64,000 nucleotides of DNA from Ulota crispa (lineage: Eukaryota; Streptophyta; Bryopsida; Orthotrichales; Orthotrichaceae): contig OY987248.1 of NCBI GenBank assembly GCA_963920765.1, forward strand, positions 1,927,001 through 1,991,000, given 5' to 3'. This document shows, one piece after another, positions 24,570 through 37,900 of this stretch; positions within the stretch are counted from its first letter, which is position 1; each line of letters opens with the position of its first letter. A model generated the notes under the pieces. The model ran no database searches. It was given only the letters and a program-made list of their open reading frames with translations, and was not told the origin of the DNA. A program made the translations under genes and the position numbers.

Positions 24570-24892
24570 TAACCCAAACTAAGTTGGGATCTAGCGTTGA
24601 GGTGGGACTTGCAGAAAATGGACGTGGGACGAAATGTGAACCGCCTGTAATTCGTATTCGAAGGAAGACGGGGAGGGCAAACTGGCAAAGATGGGAGCAT
24701 GGAATACGTTTCTTTGGTTTCTAAAAAGGCTAGTACGCCCCTACCTTATCCTGCAATGATAGAGAGCCTTTTTAACGGACGGCTGTGTGTATGTACAGAT
24801 TTCAATCACAAGGACCATGCTCTGGAAAGAGGTCCCCCCTGCCTTTGCTCGGCTCGCTCTCGTCTGCCAGTGGTCCACAGTTCAAATGTCGC

Positions 24893-24898
24893 CACGTG
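24893..24898 (+). promoter_or_regulatory. G-box CACGTG upstream of the MIR477-type locus
   Basis: CACGTG lies in the context GCCACGTGTCC, 24 bp upstream of the TATA element. In plants this motif is bound by bZIP and bHLH factors. The regulatory role here is inferred from position only. Confidence 0.5.
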
Positions 24899-24921
24899 TC
24901 CGAGAGCGTTGGGCTGGCACA

Positions 24922-24927
24922 TATATA
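24922..24927 (+). promoter_or_regulatory. TATA box of the MIR477-type locus
   Basis: TATATA lies in the context CACATATATACCCC inside a GC-richer island. A start site would be expected about 25-35 bp downstream, placing the hairpin roughly 70-80 nt into the transcript. Confidence 0.65.
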
Positions 24928-25020
24928 CCCCGTCTGCCAGCCCTCTTGCCACCAGTATCTCCCAGTTGGGCATCCTTCAGTTTCGGTCTGAGAATCGTGT
25001 GAGAATTTGTGTGTTGTCAG

Positions 25021-25115
25021 GGCAGTTGTTTTTCCCTCTCCCTCAAAGGCTTCCAACGCCTGCTTGTTTGATGGGTTCCGTTAGAAGCCTTTGGGGGAGA
25101 GGGAGAACCAAACGC
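25021..25115 (+). ncRNA. MIR477: miR477-family microRNA precursor
   Basis: The two arms form a long stem. The predicted 5p product (about 25036-25056) contains CTCCCTCAAAGGCTTCC, which matches the plant miR477 family as I recall it from moss and seed plants. The opposing arm (25081-25103) contains GAAGCCTTTGGGGGAGAGG. Within the miRNA duplex I count one G-U wobble and one C-A mismatch. The lower stem continues with GTTGTTTTT against AGAACCAAAC. The loop is about 22 nt. A TATA box lies about 95 bp upstream and a G-box further up, as expected for a Pol II MIR gene. A 141-codon ORF across the region is incidental. Confidence 0.88.
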
Positions 25116-25918
25116 TCTCTCTAGTCCCTGAACGACTGCAATCTTCATCAGGTACCACGCTCCCCTGAAATGTACACCGTTCCTTTATTCCAGAGCAGTT
25201 TGCTCGTTGTTAAAACCTGGTGGACTGATATCGATATGACAGTGTCCAGACTCATACTTGTGAAGCTGTTGGATCTTATCAATTGAGCGGTCTGTTAATC
25301 TCTGCTTTCGTGCATAGAATTTACGTTAGTCGGTAGGTGTCTGATTGTTTACCTTTACAACAATTTTGAACTGCTATGAGCCTACGATTACATTCATAAT
25401 CATAGTGTAGCTTTCATTTTGAGTAGCGTCGACATACTTGGGAGAGAAATTAACGACCAGTCACTCCCACCACAGCATGCTCGGTTTCTTGGAGAAGGGT
25501 GAGTTTTCACAACTGCTCAAGAGTACTGAGACACTTGCTGCAACTGAATCTAAAATCTGACGAACGTGGTAAATGTATGCAGTAATTGCTGAACCCCTCC
25601 CTAAAGGATATGGCTGTATTGCATACGCTCTCTTGTGTTGGATACGGATGGGGTATTTAGGTAGCACATGAATACCATTGGAGCTAGTAAATTTTAACCC
25701 AAGTCATAAACATACTGCCGGTTAACTAGGATATTTTTGGGAATTTTGACATTTGTCATACAGCCAGTCTTCAAGTACTAAATGATCCACACTTTTGGTA
25801 GGCAACATCCCTTTGGGAAGAGACGACTTCTGAACCACGTACTAACTAACACGAATGTTGTTGAAAGGATGGGTTAGATTGAGGACACTGCTAGTAATGA
25901 AACTGATATGGGGGTGAG
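25116..25918. other. Between the microRNA locus and the SPAG6 3' end
   Basis: This region should hold the 3' part of the plus-strand primary transcript and the 3' UTR of the minus-strand SPAG6 gene, which converge here. No other gene is recognised. Confidence 0.4.
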
Positions 25919-28900
25919 TTATACTTCGGGAATAGGATATTTGAAGATACTGGCGTAGAAGTTGTGCACGGGGTCACGGAGCGTGAAGCGAGGGTCAGGC
26001 TTGCACTCGAACACTTTGTACTTGCTCATGTGGTAGAAAGACCGGATCTCCTCCGGGTACGCACTGGTGATCTGCACGAGGAGCTCTTGGATGGGCTCTG
26101 CGGCACCGAACTGAAGCTCCTGCATCCTTGCGAAGGAGCCGGAGAGCAGGAGCTTGGTGCGAAGCTCCACGTCGGTGGGCACCAGCTTTGCAATTTGGGC
26201 CAGGACGTGCTTCAGGCACTGCACTGGCATTACTGGACCCTGCAGGCGACACCAAACCCCCAGCAATATAGAATCGAACGGGAGTTAGTAAGGAGAATCT
26301 GAGAGCAAGTTAGAATAATCTCAAGTTGGCTCTGGTCCACTGTACTGTACTGTACATTCGCACTCATCAAGGCTGGTGACAATAAAGTCCGATGTTTGGT
26401 GGATTTCGAATCAACAGCCCATTGTGGAAAATTCTCGTGATTTTCGTTCAAAGTCTGCGTTTTGTATTGCGCTTATTTGTGCATAAATCCTTCTCATAGA
26501 GATGTTTTGAGCATTATACGTCAATCAAAACGTTCACGGCACAAACCTGTAAGGCAGGGCAGTTTTAAATAATAATCTTAATAACTGGTTTATGTGAAAA
26601 ATAGCGCATGACATGTGAAATCATCGTGTCAGATTATTGGATGTTTAAGAAATTTCAACAAATTCGACCAATTTTTGTCAACATGTTCAAATTTGGTTGA
26701 CTTTCTCAAGAATCTGAAATACATTTGTCATATTCTCACAAATATCATCAATGCTATCCTTGCACAACGTCCAAGCATCCATTTAATATGTCTATATTGA
26801 CTACCATGATTATAAACGCGATATTCGTTAATTTGGGAAAAACACGGGTCCCACTTTGTTTTCCCCTCAAACCCAAAAAATTACTTTAAAACCAGATTCC
26901 AAGGTATCAGATTCAATCTAAGCCACTAAGATTTTTTCCCTTGCAAATTCCTCCTCTTAGGTGAGGGCACGTGTTGGTTTGAGGTGATCACCTCAAACTT
27001 CCTGACTCACTTCTTGAAAGTCTCAAAATGTATCATTTTTCCCAAGTTAACAAATGTTGTGTTTATAGCTTTAGAGAGGAATTTGGGTTCACGTTGAGAA
27101 GATGTGCCTTATTTTACCAATCCTACAATTTAAAATTCAAAAATAATTATCTAAAAAAGAGAGTTTGAAGATACACGATAACAAGAGGAAGCATCTAGAT
27201 GGTTTGTATAACCCTTAAAGGATTGATGGGTGACCGTACCTAAACCAAGGCGCAGCCCATGGGAAATTCACTATTCAATCCCTCTATAGCAGTGTGACAT
27301 GTGCCCATAAAGGCCAATATTTTCCCCAAAAGTGCAAAAGTCAATAGTGCCCTCACAAAAATTGTAGGAAAGGCAGCAGAAGGGCAGCACAAGACATCAA
27401 CATCTCTTCACAAATTGAAGTTTAAACAAATATGGGGGCATGCAAAACAACAATTTTTGGCATTTAGAGATTGAGCACATCTCCTTGACCACTTTCAGAA
27501 GAAAAAAATTGAAAAAAACTTTTTTTTCCATCCTTTGGATGCTTCTTAGGCACTCAAAGGATGATTTTTGTCCTCATGGACGTTTAGGGGTTAAACATAG
27601 GGAGATCCTCCAAAAACTTTGCACAGCCCAAAACAATATATGGTTCAATATTTTTCTAACAATCCAAACACCATATTAGGTAAATTGGGAAAAGAGTACT
27701 TTTTGGGACTTTTGAAGGTTTTAGGTGATCACCTAAAACAAAACTCAATTTTTTTTTGGGTACTCGTGTTGTCATGTGAGAGAAGGAATTTGCGAGGGAA
27801 AAAATCTTAGTGGCTTAGACTAAATTTGATACCTTCAGATCTAGTATAAGGTGACTTCTCTGGATCTAGGTGACATACAAATTGGGACCCCCCGTTTTCC
27901 CAATTTACCTAATATGGTGTTTGCAATGAATCCACAACTAATGAAATTGTTTGATTTTTATAAAAGGAATTGTCAATGTGATTCAGCATTTCAGATTTTA
28001 CAAAAATATAACAAGATGGTCATAGAACGTGTGACCACAAAATTGGCCAAATTAATTAGAAACTACATATGTTTTGACAATATTGAAAAAAACATATTAT
28101 AATTTGCCACTCTCCACAACAATTAGCATAAATATCAAGTCACAAAAGATTGTCATTATTTTGCAATGTCGTATGATTGCAGTCTGGATTACACTGTTGC
28201 AGACTTGCTTGCAGTGCAATTCCAAATCAAGATAATGATTCACTACCAGAAAGTTTTAGTCGAAAAATTTCTCATGGCATATCTTGGATATGCTTAATTT
28301 TGAAACTAAATGGCACTCAAAAATATTTTATGAAAAATTAATGACAATACATTCTAAATATCACCAAAGTGAAACTAAAACGCAGTCTCATTTATATTAT
28401 ATTGGCAAGTTTCTAAATGTTAACAACAATATGCACAAGTAAACCCCCTCTCTCTATCAAATAATGGACAAACATTATGTTTGTGAAAGAATCACATTTG
28501 CACGTAATTTTTTAAGAGTTGGTTAAATTCTCCCATATAATCGATGGATTTAGTTATAAGTAACATCATAGTAAGTAATCTACGCAAAAGGGAGGTACCA
28601 TATTGTACTCTACCTTAAACTCAAAAAGTCACCTTAAACCAGATTCGAAGGTATGAGATTCAGTTTGAGTCACTAAGATTTTTTCCCTCATAAATTCCTC
28701 CTCTCAAGTGAGGGCACGTGTACCAAAAAAAACAATGGAGCTCAATTTTAGGTGATCACCTAAAATCTTCAAAAGTCCCAAAAAGTATCCTTTTGCCCAA
28801 ATTACTTAATAATATGCATACTTAGTATCGCGATATTCATTAAATTGAGTCAAAACGTTCATTTTGGGACTTCTGAAGGTTTGGGGTGATTACCCCAAAC

Positions 28901-31900
28901 CGAGCTCCAGCATTTTTTTAGTACACGTGCCCTCACCCAAGAGGAGGAATTTGTGAGAGAAAAAATCTTAGTGACCCATACTGAATTTGATACTTTTGAA
29001 TCTGGTTTGAGGTAACTTTTTGGGTTTAAGGTGGAGTACAAAATGGTACCTTTGTTTTTCCCAATTTACCTAATATGATGTTTAGTATGCAAAGTTTCTC
29101 ACTGTTCTTGTCAAATGAAGGATCTCAATTTAAAGAGGCTTTTCCACAAATCTTGATACACTCCACTCTTGTCACAAATTGTGACCGACTTTTGATGATC
29201 TAGCACAAATGGCAGATGACAATTTCTTACCAATGCCTTAACGAAGACAATTGTGAAGAAACGTGGTCAGTAAAGATTTCTAGGAACTCAGAATGGATGA
29301 AAACATGGTGCTGGTTGTGCCATTCCATCCCTTTCCAATTCACAACCACCTCAGAACTGAAAAAAAAAGGTCAAGCTCGTCCTCTCGATTTGCACCACAC
29401 CCCCAGGCGAGGAGAGTCGTGGAGACCCGTGGACCACCACCCTCCCCCTGCCCGTCCCACCTGGAGCCGGGGTGAACTGACCCCATCCTGCCCCCCTGCC
29501 TGAATGGAGCCGAGAGCTCTGTCTACTGCTCATCCATGTTCTATAGTCACGGTGGAAAAGCTCTTCTTTCCTACCTTAGCACCCATAAACGTCAAATTAA
29601 GGGTTTTGAACATGATGACTATTAATAAACAACTAGCAAATTATAGAATCCTATTAGGAATAGAAAAAAATGAGTTTGCACATTCAAATGTATTATTTGG
29701 ATATTGTGAGAATAAGTTATGAATTTTTAAAGAGCAAAGTGCCATTGTACCCATAACCACTTTTAAGAATTCATGTTCACATGTTGTACCTTCTTTTCAT
29801 TGCATCTATTCATTTCCATAGATTTTCCAAGATATCAGAAGTGACGGTTATGGGGACATAGACGTTTATGGGTGCTCCTACCTTACAAGGGTTAAAAGTA
29901 AAAATCTGTCCTTATTTTGAAACTGGTCAATTTTGTGCCCTACTAGGCTACCAAGGGTCACACACAAAATCAAGATTCATGAATTCAAGGGCCTTTAGCC
30001 TACTACAACTTGGGGAAAAATTAACCACAAAACAAATATTCAAATTGCTCAAAACATGAAAGCACTAAATTTTACAAGGGGCAAAGGGAATGGAGGTTTG
30101 GGAATCCCCCAAGATGGGCACTTTCCACTCCACTCGCCTTTGCCCAAGTGTCCACACCTTATGCCCACAAGGGCTAACCCTCTTTGGAGTCAACACCCAC
30201 TTACAAAGGAGAGGCTTTGCCCAAATTACCCCTCCCCTTGTTTTGATAAATTCTTGCATAACTTTTTCATTAAATGTCAAAACAAAGAAAAAATTAGATG
30301 CCCAAGTAGATCTTTGAATTCCACACCTTTAATAAAAGTTTCAAAAAATCACACAAGGTGGTTTAGCCATAGGTACATGCCCAAAATCCCACTTGTTTCT
30401 TGAGGGAACAACAATCCTTTAGGGGTTAAATCCATGTTTTGATTTCATGTTAGCAACAATGAGTGTCACTAGCATCACAACATGTACAAAGTAAGCTTTA
30501 GTTTTTCATCATTTTCTATCATTTTCCAAAATCAACTATAAGTTGACTACACCAAATAGTGCATTTAGGTTGCCTCAACAATTAAGTTGCCTTACAAAAG
30601 TTACCTCATGACCCACCACTTGCCCACTTGGAAATGCATGCAACTCTTTACATATTTAGATTTCACTTGGTTTACAACTTGGATATTGCTAATTTGTCTT
30701 TCTACAACTTTGTAGTACTTGCCAAGTTTTTTAAAAATGATTTACTACAATAATTATTGCTGAAAAATACTATAACAACAATAAGTATTTAAATAGTGTG
30801 GAATGTCGATAAATTAGTATAGGGCAACCTAATTGCACTATTTGATGTACATCAAACAAACCATAAGCTCACTCAAACACTTTGAGCGTATGGGCAAGCG
30901 AACTGACTGTCCAATGTGGCAACCATGTAAGCAGGGGGCCAGTTCACCCCTACCAGTCTGACCTGGGACCACTCCCACCGACCATCCGGTCCTGTGATTG
31001 CATCGAGACGGGCGGAGGTTTTTCTAACTCCAAGGCCAATGCCACCCCCACACACAGTGATTGGTAGTCACGGTTGGTGTGAGATTGAGATTTTGGTGAA
31101 GATTGAGAAATGGCTGAGCAATTGTAAGAGCCAATGGAAGTACTTCTTCATGGAAGGAGGCGTGACACCCTTTTTGTGGGTGATGGAGGATGAAGAATGA
31201 AAGAATGGAGAATGTTTTACTTTGAGGAAGGCAACACGGTCACTGATTGGAGGAGTAGAAAAAGCAAGGGTCAAAAGTAGTTCATGAGCAAGTAAATGGT
31301 AAGAGTTCTCACACAAAAAAAATTCTTAGACCATTTCTCCACGCTTGGGAGATGAGAATTTTTTTTCTCAATCTTCACGGAACTGGCCTTGCGCCAGTCG
31401 CGGACAGCTTGGCACATAGGTTTTCCGTGAAGATTGAGAAAACGGAAACTCAACCATGACTACCACTGGTGCGTGTCTCGGTATAGAGAAAGTCCAGAGA
31501 TGAAGACGTTTTGTGGCACAATCGACCTTGTCTGTGCTTCTTAGTTTGTCTCTCAAATCTGGGGTCCAAACTAGGGATTCAGAGGGGGGTTCAAATCTCA
31601 ATGCGTGGAAGCGTGGAGTGAAATTGTGGGTCCATGAGCTTCCCAACTAGAATCAAAGCTAACGGATCACGCAACCAACCAAAACCAGTACTTTGGAGCT
31701 ATTGACACCAACATTTCTTGAGCTGGGATAAACAACCAGAGAAGGTCCTCTGTGCAGAACTCCTTTTAATACGAAAGAACCTCCCAAAAGGATTTTGGTT
31801 GCCTCAAAACATTAAAGGCCAACTTGCAGTGCATTGGAAGAAATCTTGGAAATGGTGTTACTGCAAGTTTCTACCAAGCCCAATCGTCCTGAATATAAAA

Positions 31901-34900
31901 TATTCGAATTTTCTGAAATGAAAACGCTAATCACCATGGCTATGCAGCATGGAAGTGTTCCTTAGAGCATCCGTACTCATGCATGTAATCTGGAGCTCTC
32001 AAAAGCAAATGTTCAAGGTGCATCCACAACCATGGACTTGCTCAAATCTTTAATGCCATACCCTTGCCCTCAAGCAAGTACAAGTAAGCACTAAGGGCAC
32101 ATCACAAAGGACAAGGGTTGAGCTTCATTTGTGGCATGGTCTTTTGTGTTAACTAATTAACAAGTTTTGATTGTCCAAAATTTGGATGTATTAACAATTC
32201 ATCAAACCCTAAATGTTTCAATGTTTGAGGTACAATTGAGCAAGTCTTAGCTTGCATACAACGTGTTCTTCATTAAATTGGGAAAAGCGCTTTCCCAAAA
32301 TGTAATTGGGGAATACTAAATTTTGGATTGTGAGAATATTTGGTAATTTGAAGTGAGTTTTTTTGATAATTCACATAAGGAATTTCATCATTGATGTATG
32401 TCTTTGAAGAAATCATCATAATATTCACTCTAAATCACCTAAAAACTCTTAAAAATGAAAAATTCAAAAGTCCCAACATATAAGCTTTTTCCCAATTTAA
32501 TGAATAACTTATCATACATAATTGTGTTGTGATGCACGCCAAGCGGAACAGTCATGCCAAGTGCTATTGAGGGTTGTTTAGCATACAAGGGTGTGCAGGT
32601 ACTCTCAAATTGCACTAAGATTTAACCCTTAAATGTCAAAAAGGCCCTTTGCAACCAATACAATACAGGGTATTTTTCTTGTATTTGGAATGGATCCACA
32701 CCTCTACTACATTTGAGATCAACAAAGAAGTTGAAATATAGATAAACGCGGTTCTAGTGAGCTATTTGAGATCCCAAATTAAAATTTCTTGTTGGTAACA
32801 AATGCCAAATATAATGCAACATATCTACTATGCCCTCCTGATGTTTAAGGGTTAAGCAAGGCAAGGTTTTTTTTCTTTTGGAAAAGCTCACCCATTCAAA
32901 CTAGGGCCCTCCTAATTTTATTATACTGAAATCACCTTGTGGATGTTTTTCTTAGGATGAGAGGGCTCCTAGTGACTGCCAGGGCATTTTATTCTAGCAA
33001 AAGGAAGCTAGTTTGGTGAACTTCTGACAAGCAATGGCAAATGCAAGCTAGTCCCTCCAATTATAATCGAATGAGAAGAAGACATCTATGATCTGGCAAA
33101 AAATCTGAAGCCCTAAAAGAATGCATTGGTGACTGAGATACAAGGAAATTATAGAAAATTGTGAGATGGGGAATAGAAGGGAGAACACCCTATTCATTAA
33201 ATTGGGAATTTTGTAACTTTTTGGGTCTAAGTTAGCCAACTTAAACCAACCATTAGGATACAACTTGAGAATCTAGTTTTCCCAATTTAATGAACATGGT
33301 GTTGGAGTGAGTGAGCGGCACTGACGTTGAGGAGAGAGTCAAGAGCGGGAGAGTAGTCGAGGCGGTTGACGATGATCTTGATGGACAGCTCGCACTTCTT
33401 CTGCAAGTCGGCGCTGCTGCCCTTGGCCTTGACGCACATGACCAAGTGCAGCATGGTGCCCACCAGCGCCACTTCCTTGGCGTGCACCGCCGTGTGCTTG
33501 CCGATCTGCCCCAGCGACCACGCACTGGCGCCCTTCAGATGGTCCTCCGCCTCGTGCTCCAGCGCCTCCACCAGCGGCGCCAACGCGTTCGACGCTATCA
33601 CCGCTGTCGACAACTCCGGCGAAAACGAGGCCAGATATCCCAACGCCATGATCCCTGCAAATTAAAGCGCTCTTATCATCAATATTGCTCACTCAGTTTC
33701 AAACACGTTGAATACTAAACAAAATCACCCAATTTCACCAAAATCTGTAATTTGATCAGATTACCAGTAAGATCACCATATTCATTAAATTGGGAAAAAG
33801 AGTATATTTTGGGACTTTGAGGTGATCATCTCAAATCAAGCTTGCAACATTTTTTTAGTACACGTGTACATGTTCTCATCTGAGAGGAGGAATTTATGAG
33901 GGAAAAAATCTTAGTGGCTCTGACAGATTCTAATACCTTCTAATCTAGTTGAAAGTAACTTTTTGGGTTTGAGGGGAAGACAAAGTGGGACACCTCTTTT
34001 TCCTAATTTACTGAATATGGTATTTAAGGATCTTACTTAAGCACTGAACAATGGGGAGATTTTTTTGATTAGATATTCTTGTTGCTGCCAATTCAAAGAG
34101 GATTTCAACGCACGAAACAATAAATGTACTAGGAAATGTTTGCTTAGAGCAGATTCTACCTTGTAAGCGGTTAGAGGGTGGTCCCAATGACCGCGCACAA
34201 GGTGGAATCTACTCTAAGCAAACTATTCCCTAGCGTTAAAAGCAAGGAGGCCGTACTCTGAAGGGCATTTTAAATTGGCAGAATTGGCAGGCAAGGCGAA
34301 TTTGAAGGCCAATTCTACTAATTTGAAATGCCTCAATGAAGTGACAAATATGCCTAGTTTGGCCCTCCTTACTTTTAATTGTTTGGATATCATAAGCCAA
34401 AGTTGTACTTATAACTTTGGTAATTTGGGAAAAAGTCTTTCCCAAAACTACTTTTGGAAATATTGAATTTTGCATTTGTGAGAATATTTTGGTGATTTAA
34501 AGAGAGTTTTTTGGTAATTTTTCAAAAAAAAACATCATTGATGTAAGGCCTTAAAGAGATCACCATAAAATCCACACTAAATTACCAAAAATCTCTTAAA
34601 AACATAAAATTCAAGAATCCCAAAATTGTATTTTTTTTTCTCAAATTAACAAATATTGCCTTGAGAATTTAAGGTTTTATTAAGTGATTGAATTAGAACA
34701 AACATGTCATCAACATATTATTTTCAATATACTGAGACAGTACACACATTTCGGACCTTTTGGCAATCAAGTCCTAGTAAAATGAAAACCGTCAACATAG
34801 ATTTTAAGGTACTACATTATACAATCACGTTAAATGTTTTTCTTTATGAATTGTAAAACCACAAAAATGATGATAATCAAATGGCATCAAGTGATAGTGG

Positions 34901-37900
34901 AGTTGAATTTCACATGTGGAATTTCAAATTTTTTTAATTTATTGAATACAACAAATAAGTTTTGATATTGAGGTTTGTGTTGATTGTGAACAAACGCTAA
35001 AAAGAATAATCTCTAAAATTTATCATGTAACAACCACATCTAATTGAGGTATTCAAGGTTAATGCATGTTGTCTTAAAATGAATTCTCCTAAAGAGTTTT
35101 TTTTTTTGCTTACAACATTCTAAAATGCATATTAGGTACAAATATCGTTACTACACATGCATTCCAAGTTGTTAAAAACAACAAAATAGAGTAAAGCTTT
35201 GTAGAGGTTGCAAGGGAGAGGGCTTTGCATTGAAAGAAACTACCTTCACGGAGTTTGAGTAGGTTAGCAAATGCTACCACAAAGATAAACCCTCTTGTAG
35301 CATAGCCACTTGTTTGGTATTAAAATGTACGGCTATAAGTAGAACAGAAAACTTATTTGCAAAATGACATATAGTATAATATTTTGATTACAAAGAGCAA
35401 ACCCGGCAAGCGTTCATTGCTGTGAACGTCAGAGATGTTGTCAACGAGAGCAGGGGCACTTCCAGCATTCAGAACACTTTGTGCAAGCTCTGGTGTGTGT
35501 TTGCAAACTTCACAAATCACCAGAGCTGCATTTCTTCTGCACTGGGGCTCCACATTCTTTAGAAGCAGGATTACATTTGGGAAAACGTTTGTCGAATAGA
35601 CTGCCTGGGAACAAGTAACAACATCTTCACCACATCAACCGCCTAAAGAAGAATGCAAAATCTAATCATAGATTGATGCACCACGTGTTTATGATATCTA
35701 ACTTAATAGAAAAACTAGGACATTTTCCTTCTTAATTTTAATTTCTGTGATTGATCAATTTGACTCAGATGCAAACACCCCTCTCTCATGCGAGTAAAGG
35801 TGGCAAGATTTCTATTGGTGGACTTTGCAATTTGTTCCCTTATGTACTCTATAAATATGTGCACAGCTTTAATCTATAACATTGCATAAATGATAATACT
35901 TGAAAGGAGGGTTGGTCTAGCAAATCTATATTATGTAGCGTGGGTTGTCTACTTGTCACATGATATTCAAAATTCTCTATTAACATCTCAGTTTAAACTT
36001 CTCTATTATATAGCATTGGGTGTCAAGCATTGGGTGTCAAGCATTGGGTGTCGAGCATTGGGTGTCAAGCATTGGGTGTCAAGCATTGAGTGTCCATCTG
36101 TCACCCAAATTTTGAAATTCAAAAAGGAGTTGAGGGAGAGGAAGAGGCAGGGCAAAAAATCACCTAAAAAGTCGCTATATATTAGGAGACATGGCATAAA
36201 GTGCGTGCAAGGCATACTCGTAATTATAAAATAAAAGTTTTCATTCTGTATTATGTACCTGGGCTAGTTGTTCAGTATGCCGTGCAACACTATGCAATAC
36301 TGCACATCCCTGCATTCAATAGCATTTTCTTCATCTTAGGGCATAGGGGCATAGAATGAGAAGAAAAATCATGAGTTATATTTTTCTCTTTACTAGCCAT
36401 GAGATGGTCAAATAGAATCCAGTAAAGCATCAAATTTGAAACTCTGTGCCATAAGGGATATTTTCTAACAACAAAAGTTGATGCTAACCCATATATATAT
36501 ATATATTTTAAAATCAACACTCTTTCAAAATTTACGACTTAACCACCAAGTCACAACATTCTCCTTTAGAACAACACCTAATTTTTGAATGGAGTAGATC
36601 AATATCTTCTTTCTCAATGAATTTGAGGGTAATTCTACTAGGTAGGTTAAACCCTAATGCCTTAAAGGACCAACATAGATTTAAGTTTGGTAGAGTTGTG
36701 CAAGACTTTGCCAGTTTCACTGAAAACTGCTAGTTAAACGGAAATCCCAATTTACCTCTGCCTTGAGTTTGGCGTCAGGCTGCTCAACTTCTAGAAACGC
36801 TGACACGGAGGTTAAGACCCCTGATTCCGCCACTTTGGCGCCCAGTTCAGGTGTATGTTTTGCAATATCTGCTAACGAAGTACACAAGGTCCGCCGTAAC
36901 TGAAGGTCTTTATCCTGATGAGACACAATTTTGAAAATCAATGCGGCAATTCTTTTTGACAGAGCACGAGGGGGCCTTAATTAAACAAGTGATACCAGCT
37001 TTTATGAAGCCAAAAAAAAAATAGAACTTTGCTGAACAATGATGAACTATGGACTGATTACAGCATACATGGATCAAATCAACTAAGGATTCTACAGCAC
37101 CGCGGTCCACCGCAGTTTGAGCCAGAGCCGGGGTATGGCGTGCAATGTTGCCTATTGTTCCTGCAGCAATCTCCTTGACAGCAGGGTCAAACTCCAACAG
37201 CACTGGTATAATCAGTTCAACACCTCCTTGATCCACTATGGCTTGCGAATATTGAGCTGAATGCTTTGAAATAGCCCTCAGCACATGTGTTGTTGCTCTC
37301 TTACTTAGCCGGTGAGCTTCCCTGCAGATAGAACAAAACAATCTTAACTCAAATATCCATCCCTTCTATAGACACCGCTGTAAACTCTTTTGAGCTTATC
37401 CCCTATATTTGGGAGAGAACCTAGAAGTTGATACTCATTTCTTTACAAATCATGAATTTGGACGTGTGTAAGGTGCTCTACATTAATTTTGCTGACGATG
37501 GGTTCAGTCGATAGACATGTGTCCAGAAGATATGTTCACATGTGCAGTGTTCAACATACAAAGGCTCCATACCTGAGTGAATACAGAAGTTGAACAAGTA
37601 TCCCTTCCGAAATCATACATTGGGCAAGCCTATCGTCCCAAGCTGCTAGACGGCTCAAATTCGCACAAGCCAGCTGTTGAATCCTTTTTGTGTTGTGAAG
37701 CAATAAAGGTCTAATAAGTTCCATTACTCCCGCATTCACAAGGATGTCCACATTCTGTATCCACGAGGGCAACGGAAAAAGGCAGGCAACATTTCAGATC
37801 AAGTTGACCTAGGATTCATGGTTTCAAAATTGACCAATTTGATTGATCACCATAAAACAAAATAAAAGGTCAAATTGGGCCAAATTTAGTATCAACAGAG

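Larger units (their letters stand above)
20774..24645. mobile_element. GGGGCGG-terminated element, 3.87 kb, with nested insertions
   Basis: The left end is GGGGCGGTTCACACTCCG and the right end is ATGTGAACCGCC. It is homologous to 12967-15222. It contains the TTAA element 22351-24569, which in turn contains 23455-24383. No transposase was recognised. It ends just upstream of the miR477-like locus. Confidence 0.6.

Noticed and set aside
24699..25124. 141-codon plus-strand ORF
   Set aside because: It spans the microRNA hairpin and promoter, overlaps other frames of similar length and has no protein-like domain. It is better explained as the primary microRNA region.
33311..33718. Overlapping 135-, 120-, 117- and 99-codon frames
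   Set aside because: Only the 33654-33326 minus frame continues the armadillo protein with correct phases. The others are shadows of that exon.
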